Notes under the pieces: model-generated
Database searches by the model: none
Seen by the model: the letters and a program-made list of their open reading frames with translations, nothing else
Told to the model about the DNA's origin: nothing
Made by a program: the position numbers and the translations under genes
In this document: piece by piece, positions 57,879 to 64,000 of the stretch
Numbering within the stretch: the stretch's first letter is position 1
How the letters are laid out: each line of letters starts with the position of its first letter
NCBI GenBank assembly: GCA_026122225.1
Contig: JANEZZ010000739.1
Span: 62,001 to 126,000 of the forward strand
Reading direction: 5' to 3'
DNA length: 64,000 nt
Source of the DNA: Heloderma charlesbogerti
Taxonomy: Eukaryota; Chordata; Lepidosauria; Squamata; Helodermatidae

Positions 57879-57920
57879 ACAATCTTTCTTCCAATGTCTC
57901 TTCTCTCGGCAATACGCACA
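57879..57920 (-). pseudogene. Provirus nucleocapsid zinc knuckle
   Basis: One C-x2-C-x4-H-x4-C knuckle in the gag remnant; a single knuckle is typical of gammaretroviruses. Confidence 0.85.
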
Positions 57921-58711
57921 TTTATTGAGCCCCGGTCAGCCCTTTCCTTTTCTGCCCCCCCCCCTCTGGTCGCTTCTGTGCTCTCAAGCTGCTGTTTATA
58001 TCTCCGCCCATGGTGGCTGCCAGCATTGCCTTTTCCTTTTTCCAGGAATGGCACTTTTTTATGTGCTCTCATGTGCACCATAGCTCTAAAAACTTCATGA
58101 TCTGGGGTCTGATAAGGCTAAAGCAGGCGGTGATATTAAGGCTTGCTTCAATTTAAGAAAAACCTTTTTTATTTTAATTGTCCACTTCTAGTGGGTAATA
58201 TTTTTGTTAAAGCTTCATACGGGGGCTTCACCCCTTTTTATGGCTACTATAGCCTCCCTCTTGTAACAGGCACACTTATCTTTTGGCTTGCCTGTTCTGC
58301 AAATCATGTTTCAAATTCTCTGTGCCATGCACCAGTTTTTACTCTTTGTTTTCTCTGCAAGTTAGGCTGTTTGCCATTGCTTCGACAGAGACTCGCTTGC
58401 TTAGATCTTCTTACTAATCTCAACGACACACATTTGGGATAAGCTTTCTTTCTTTTTTAAGCCTTTTTGTCTGCTACTTTCTTCTGCCTTCTTTTATACC
58501 TTTTTCATATCATTAAAATCTAACACCATGACTGGAAAACATTTGTTTTGTATAGTAGGGCATGGTGGAGCAGATCTAACCATTATACTGCTCCTCTGAC
58601 TGCATGGTCAGGGCCCATTAAAATCAAGGGAAGGGCGTTCTCATATGTGGAAAGAGTTCCAAGCCACCATTTTTGCATCGGCAACTCCACACTGCATGAG
58701 TTTTGGCAGAG

Positions 58712-59460
58712 TGTCAGGTTTGCCTCTGAGCAAATGGAACGTCAGAACAGTGCAGATTTTGAGAAAGAGCTGGAACACATGGGGCAGGAACTTTCTTAGG
58801 CTTCAGAAACACAGCTGGGCTTAGAAGTATCACGGGAGAGTGGGGGACTCTTTCTCTCTCACCTCTTAAGTTAAGAGAATTTGCTGCCCCCCTTTTTAAA
58901 GGGAAACTAACTTTCGTAGTTTCTCTTTGAACTTTTTGAAGGCTGTTTCCTTTGTAGTCTATGAATCTCGAGCAATTTGTATCTGTATGCTTCATTAGGG
59001 TAAATGAAATCAAAGCCTTGGAAATCATAGAATCATAGAATAGTAGGGTTGGAAGGGGCTTACAAGGCCATCGAGTCCAACCCCTTGCCCAGTGCAGGAA
59101 TCTAAATCAGAGCATCCCTGACAGATGGCTGTCCAGCCCCGTCTTGAATGCCTCCAGGGTGGGAGAGCCCACCACCTCCCCAGGTAATTGGTTCCATTGT
59201 CGTATTGCTCTAACAGTTAGGACGTTTTTCCTGATGTTCAGCTGGAATCCAGCTTCCTGTCACTTGAGCCCATTATTCAGTGTCCTGCACTCTGGGATGA
59301 TTGAGAAGAGATCCTGGCCTTCCTCTCTGGGACAACCTTTTAAGTACTTGAAGAGTGCTATCAGATCTCCTCTCAGTCTTCTCTTCTCAAGGCTAAATAT
59401 ACCCAGTTCTTTCAGTCAAATGCAGCTTTTTATCTGAGTGTTGAAATCACAAATCAAACT
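58712..59460 (+). mobile_element. TGTCAGG-family LTR inside the provirus, split by CR1
   Basis: Starts TGTCAGGTT; 58980-59020 and 59420-59450 match the LTR at 21842 on either side of the CR1 insertion ('aaagccttggaaa', 'tgagtgttga'). The 3' end is uncertain. Confidence 0.65.
59024..59417 (-). mobile_element. CR1 LINE 3' end
   Basis: The plus strand begins with atcatagaatcatagaat, the reversed (attctatgat) tail that ends sauropsid CR1 elements, and continues 'ggttggaaggggcttacaag'. 5'-truncated, about 394 bp. Confidence 0.9.
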
Positions 59461-61094
59461 GTACACTGAGCTGATCACAAACAAACACACAATCTACAAC
59501 AACGGGAGTTTAAGGCTATGACAAGCCTCACAGTACTTTTTATGGCAAGTCTTTAACTGTCTAAAGTTCCAGTCCATGTGCAGAGTGCCTCTAACAAAGA
59601 AGGCTTTGGGCCATAAAGAAGGGATGTTTTTAACAAAAGCTCTGTGTCTCTTCATCAGTTCGAATGGGGAAGGTGTAACCTTACACCTCTTCTAGATTCC
59701 TCCACAGATAAGAACAGAGCAGTGCTGCTCAGCTTTCCAGCTGTGATGCTTTTCTTGTTTGTTTGTTTTTTTGCAAATCTCACTCTTTTGTCAGGTCCTC
59801 ACAGACACCTTCCAGCCTCTCTGCTTGCTAAGGCTAAACCAGCCACGGCGAAGGGGGGTTAGGCAAGTCCCCCTTGGCTCTGCTCTGAGCAGGCTGACAG
59901 AGATAAGCTTACACAGACCCTGATATTTTAAGAACTTGCTCTGTCTTTGTTTCTTGATTTTGCCACAGTCTTTAAGTCGTCAAACAAATCTCTTTCTTCA
60001 GAAGTTGCAACTTTTTTAACTGCTTTTGCTTCTTCTAACAAACTTGGATACAGTGGCAAACAAACTGTCTCTGGAGGGCCCCCTCCCTCCCCCAACAACC
60101 TCTCCTCCCAACCTAACAGACCGAATCAGACCGGGGGGAGCTCAGGGCACCTTGGGCAGGGTCTCCCAGTCTTCAAGCTCCTTCTGTGGGGCTTGAATCA
60201 GGGAGAACAGGGGCTTTGGGCTTCACCTCGGAGCATACCATCATGACTTTACAATATTGAACTTTATATTCAACCTTCTCTCGCCTTCAGTGGATTTTGG
60301 TTGGCACTCATCCAAATGCTGATAACCTCACCTTCCCTGAGGCAAATTTATCTCTTACTACTTGATTCAGACACCACCCGGGGTCTCTTGCCCCTGTGGT
60401 CCTTTGCCAGTAACACATTTACACATTTACACTTCTGTAACTAAGGGGGATTCTTTCCGCACCAATTCAACCAACCATCAATATAGGCGAATTGATCCCA
60501 TTGCCCATTATTCACCACATTTTTATATACAGCATTTACAAGATTTACACCAAAGGATCCTATGTCTGGCCAACTAATTCCACATGCTGGCCATTCCAAT
60601 TGACAGAGTGTAACCAGCTTGCCTTTCGACATCTTAGCACACGGAGTCTGACAAACCTCAGACGCTTGACTTTGCTAACGTTCTTTAGCATGCATCCCAA
60701 GGGAGTGGCAGAGCTTTCTAAACGGGAGCTACCCACCCCCATTGTGCCTACCTCTATTTGAAACCATACACGGAGCCTGACAAACCTCCGACACTTACAC
60801 GGAGTCTGACAAACCTCAGACGTTTACACAGAGTCTGACAAACCTCAGACGCTCCGAAGGCAACTCAAACAGAAAGACAGAAGGGAAATCAAGTACTTAC
60901 TCTGCCCAACACCCTAGTGCCGTCTCTTCAGACACATTCAGCCTGGTTGACTCAATCAATGGAGTCCACGCCTTTAACCTCCTGGGTGTCCCGACCCCCG
61001 TTCTCTGGTGCCGTGGCAGACCTCAAAGGCGGTCCGGCGCGCCCCACAGGCACCTTTGCCGGTTCTGTTGTTTGACCCCAGGGTGGTCCAAGGG
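59461..61094 (-). pseudogene. Provirus leader and gag region
   Basis: Between the nested elements and the 5' LTR. No intact gag frame was found; the open frames here are short. A short 'acggagtctgacaaacctc' motif repeats four or more times at 60640-60850. Confidence 0.5.
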
Positions 61095-61112
61095 ACTCCT
61101 GACTGCTCACCA
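61095..61112 (-). other. Provirus primer-binding site
   Basis: Three bases inside the 5' LTR the minus strand reads tggtgagcagtcaggagt, complementary to a tRNA 3' end. It most resembles an arginine tRNA, with mismatches. Confidence 0.6.
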
Positions 61113-61115
61113 GTT

Positions 61116-61459
61116 TGTTGCACAAAATGCTAGTTTCGCCCCCTGGAGGCTAGTCCAATTTGCCCCAAAGAGGAGAGTCAACTTCAGGCTGGGTCAAACT
61201 CGATTTTATTGTTTGCAAACAGTTCGACAAAGGAGCTCACGCTCAAAGCAGAGTCGACCCTGGGCAACCTCCGCTCTACAGTTTTATCACTTAGCTTGCA
61301 TTCCTCAGCCAGCGTGTTACTTTTGATTGGTTGCCAGCGGTTTGCTTAGCAACCTTATCTTAGGGTTACTGTCTGCTCATTCCAGGCATGCGCAGCTCTT
61401 ACAGTACTATGTGCTGCTTAAGACACATACAATGGCTTTTAGGCTACATTTTTACAACA
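61116..61459 (-). repeat. Provirus 5' LTR
   Basis: 344 bp, TG...CA, six visible substitutions from the 3' LTR. Confidence 0.93.
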
Positions 61460-61879
61460 CTAGTGATAGCACTTTTTCACAACAAGAATGTGGCCAGTGG
61501 AGCTCTCCAGAGTGTCTGCTCTGAGGGGTCCTTCCTCAGAGAGATGCATTATGAGTGTGGTGGTTCAGAGACTGCCTGTGTGTCTACAGTTTTTCCTTCA
61601 CAGCAGCAAATATTCTCTCACGTTGTCTTGGCGGTAACCTTGGGCAAAACTTTTCCTCAGCCAAGCCTGCCTCTTGCCCACTTATCAAACAATGTTCCTC
61701 GGGCTGCAGCAACGTGCCTGATTCTTCCCAGACTAGATCTGGCTGTAGTTGAGCAGCAGTAGCAGCCTCCCCAACTGTGAAACCAGGCAGAGACAACCTG
61801 CCAACACCCTGACATCCCATACCTTAACTAGGCCCTACATCAGGTTCTTCCGCTGAGACCATGACATCAGGGGAAGGCA

Positions 61880-62150
61880 TGACAGGCAGACACCAATTAA
61901 CAGCCACATTTTCCCAGAATGTAAAGCAGGGAAAGAGGGGGACATCAGCCACCAGCACTGGCCAGATGCCCCTTGCATGAGGAGTACCTCTGAACCTACC
62001 TGGGGTGCAGCATGGACACAGAGGGGGCCCATATGGGTCTTCCCTCCAGCATGACAACCCACAAATGGAAAAGCTCGTGTTAGCTGAATGTCAATAGAGA
62101 GCAAGGCGGTGCCTGTGTGACATACAAAACCCCAACCAAGGGTCAGGAGG
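61880..62150 (+). repeat. V2R 3'-flank module, copy 4
   Basis: Counterpart of 19600-19860 in unit II. Confidence 0.6.
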
Positions 62151-62417
62151 GTGGATCAGTCAAAGAGGGAGAAATAAGGGCAGGAAAGCAGGTGTGGGGT
62201 TGTTGGGGCGTTGAAAGGATGGGAGTGACACGCACTCCTTTAATTTTGTGATTTTCCCAGTTGATCAGACTATGAGAATCACACAGAACCTTATGGAGTA
62301 TGGAGGTAAGATATACACTCAGAACATCTAAAAAGAAGTTAAGGGTTTAGTGAATGACAGACGTCAAGTAAACAAACACAAATCCCAAAATGAACAAAGA
62401 AAACACAACATACTCAA

Positions 62418-62590
62418 GGAGTTACATGCTCCCTGGTTACAAACTTATGCCACAAGACTGTCAGAGAGTTGCAGGCTCCCTGGTTACAAATTTAGTTATA
62501 AATACCTCAAGGAATTACATGCTCCTTAATCACAACCTAGCAAGTACCTCAAGGAACTCTACACTCCTTGGTCACAACTTACTTACCCAA
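62418..62590 (+). repeat. Imperfect short tandem repeat, unit II copy
   Basis: Counterpart of 20137-20310; the same degenerate 40-bp units. Confidence 0.65.
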
Positions 62591-64000
62591 ACGTGGTGCC
62601 TTAAATAACTAAATATACAGTTAGTCCCTGTTTGCTACACAGCTTCCCTGCAGCCAAGCTCATGCCAGAACTTGCTGATGGTGTTGCAGGCATAGAGTTT
62701 CAGCCAGGTTCAAGCCAGAACATGCTGTCTGTATGTACACAGATAACTGCGCTCTATATATGCCCTGGATGGTAAAATCCTATTCCCTGAATTCTACCCA
62801 ACCCATACTCACCACACACTATGAAGCACTTGGCCAGAGCACTTAATACCTGTCCCATAGATTGAGGGTACTGTTGGTATGTCCATATGCAATGATCCAG
62901 ATGCAACCACGCCCCTCCTGAACACTGGCTAATTCAGGGGTTTTATAGTCTTGTTCCTTCGTTGGGGCCTATGGCATTAAAGAGGGGTTCTTTGTCGATA
63001 ATACATCATGTCTGAAATTCCAATATTGATGCTTGTCTACTGACAGACCGACACATTCTTCTGATTCCCAACACCTCCCAAGGTTGTTTCCATCATCATA
63101 AAGCACTGTCCTTTGTTATTAAAACATTCGCTGACCCCCTTCTGAATTGGCCCATCTCCATCTTTTGTAACTGATACTCTGGCAATCTTCAGCACATACC
63201 AAAGCATCCTCATTAGGCCTTCCTGTAATAAACCATTCATTCTCCATTCACACTCTCCCCCTTTCCTGACCTGAGCTAGAATGTTTCATATGGATATCAC
63301 ACAGAATCGTTGACACTTTAAGCTTTTCACATTTCATGATGTTCTCCATTGACACTTAAACATTTTGGGGAATGGGGTACATTCAGGATATTTACATTTT
63401 AAGTTGCATTCAGGGTCAAGTTTTGCATACATCCATTTCATTCCTCACCACATTTGTTACATTTCAACATGAGATGAAGAGTTCATTGTGGCATCTGAAG
63501 TCTACAAGGTTATCTACTAGGAGCAGGGAGAGAAGTTATAGAGGGAAGCACCCTTTATTGACACACATCAAGTAAAGGTGGATTTAAGAAATGAGAGAGA
63601 AATTAATAAAAGTGATAAGGTATTAAAAGTAAGGTATAAATATAACTATTTAAGGGAAATACATGTAGATATATGGAAATATAGGGAAGACAACATGACA
63701 GAAGAGGAAGAATAAAATGACATTGTCTCAGGGGCATTAAGGTTTTCAGTCCCAGGCAGCCAGAGGTCAGAGGCCAGGTCTGCCTGCAGAGATGGGAGCC
63801 AGCTCAGCAGCCTCTCAGAGGCCAGGTCTACCCCTGGAGAAGCAGCATCATCCCAACTGTCCCTCTTCTTCTGTCTCATAGGCCTAGTCTACTACTGTGA
63901 TATAGCAATGGGGAAGGCCTGACCCACCTCCAAGGGAGGCTGGCAGACTTGTTCCCATGATCTCTACCCCCTTGTGGTGGGGGAATTTAAGGACTTCCAG

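Larger units (their letters stand above)
55587..61459 (-). mobile_element. Gammaretrovirus-like endogenous provirus, defective
   Basis: 5873 bp on the minus strand with two 344-bp LTRs and a 4-bp duplication ctag (55583-55586, 61460-61463), the size usual for gammaretroviruses. Minus-strand order: 5' LTR, tRNA primer site, gag region with one CCHC knuckle (57920-57879), protease with an LVDTGAT active site (57707-57696 core), the start of reverse transcriptase, then integrase (about 57147-56300) and a polypurine tract. The reverse-transcriptase core and RNase H are missing between about 57180 and 57150, there is no room for env, and stops and frameshifts are present. It cannot be active. The LTRs differ at 6 of 344 sites, so it is young. 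Confidence 0.92.
32472..64000 (+). repeat. Tandem segmental duplication, unit II (incomplete)
   Basis: Second copy of the V2R unit in the same orientation, cut off by the window end at the point matching about 21.7 kb of unit I. It carries extra BovB elements (33135, 35704), a segment absent from unit I (45824-46387), a roughly 290-bp deletion near 46827 and a provirus (55587-61459). Unit I shows the uninterrupted sequence at the BovB sites. The provirus site cannot be tested, because unit I has lost that stretch. Confidence 0.9.
61464..64000 (+). other. 3' flank of gene 4 beyond provirus
   Basis: 61464-61712 is the old gene 4 flank, missing in unit I. From 61713 the sequence matches 19431 onward. 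The flank module is at 61880-62150 and the short tandem repeat at 62418-62590. No gene seen to the window end. Confidence 0.6.

Overview
This is vertebrate DNA, most likely from a squamate reptile (lizard or snake). Long introns have GT-AG borders, and the only recognisable host genes are vomeronasal type-2 receptors (V2Rs, class C GPCRs). The repeats are those of a squamate genome: BovB/RTE LINEs, CR1, L2-like LINEs, endogenous retroviruses with solo LTRs, and hAT-like MITEs.

The window holds about one and two-thirds copies of a tandem segmental duplication. Unit I is 1-32471 and unit II is 32472-64000, which runs off the end. Matching points are 1/32472, 2893/39752, 5803/42191, 7763/43577, 11539/47655, 16923/52837, 18535/54509 and 19431/61713. 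Each unit starts with the last exon of an 'alpha' V2R (974-1872; 33783-34681). A complete six-exon 'beta' V2R follows (5803-19454, 880 aa; 42191-55410, 874 aa). In unit I a repeat-rich stretch (19.5-29.3 kb) then leads to alpha exons 4 and 5 (29629-29856, 32001-32127), which join exon 6 at the start of unit II. No alpha exons 1-3 are visible. The alpha locus in the middle is therefore either a 5'-truncated pseudogene or a spare C-terminal cassette.

Both beta genes are open through every exon with consistent splice phases. They encode a signal peptide and Venus-flytrap ligand domain (exons 1-4), a Cys-rich linker (exon 5 and the start of exon 6) and seven membrane helices (exon 6). They have begun to diverge. 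Gene 2 has a Gly-to-Arg change in helix 7 and a new C-terminal tail made by a deletion across the old stop codon. Gene 4 has lost an N-terminal cysteine and carries a burst of amino-acid changes in exon 3.

Mobile elements give a relative chronology. A LINE and two hAT-like MITEs in beta intron 4 are shared by both units, so they predate the duplication; that LINE is absent from the alpha intron, so it postdates the alpha/beta split. Unit I alone carries a MITE at 3431, a solo LTR at 6191 and a BovB piece at 15998. Unit II alone carries BovB elements at 33135 and 35704 (the latter full length, with a MITE inside it) and a 5.9-kb gammaretrovirus-like provirus at 55587-61459. Several of these have the uninterrupted empty site preserved in the other unit.

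Method limits: everything was read by eye. Repeat family names rest on motifs, ends and target-site duplications, not on database matches. Identity statements are visual counts.
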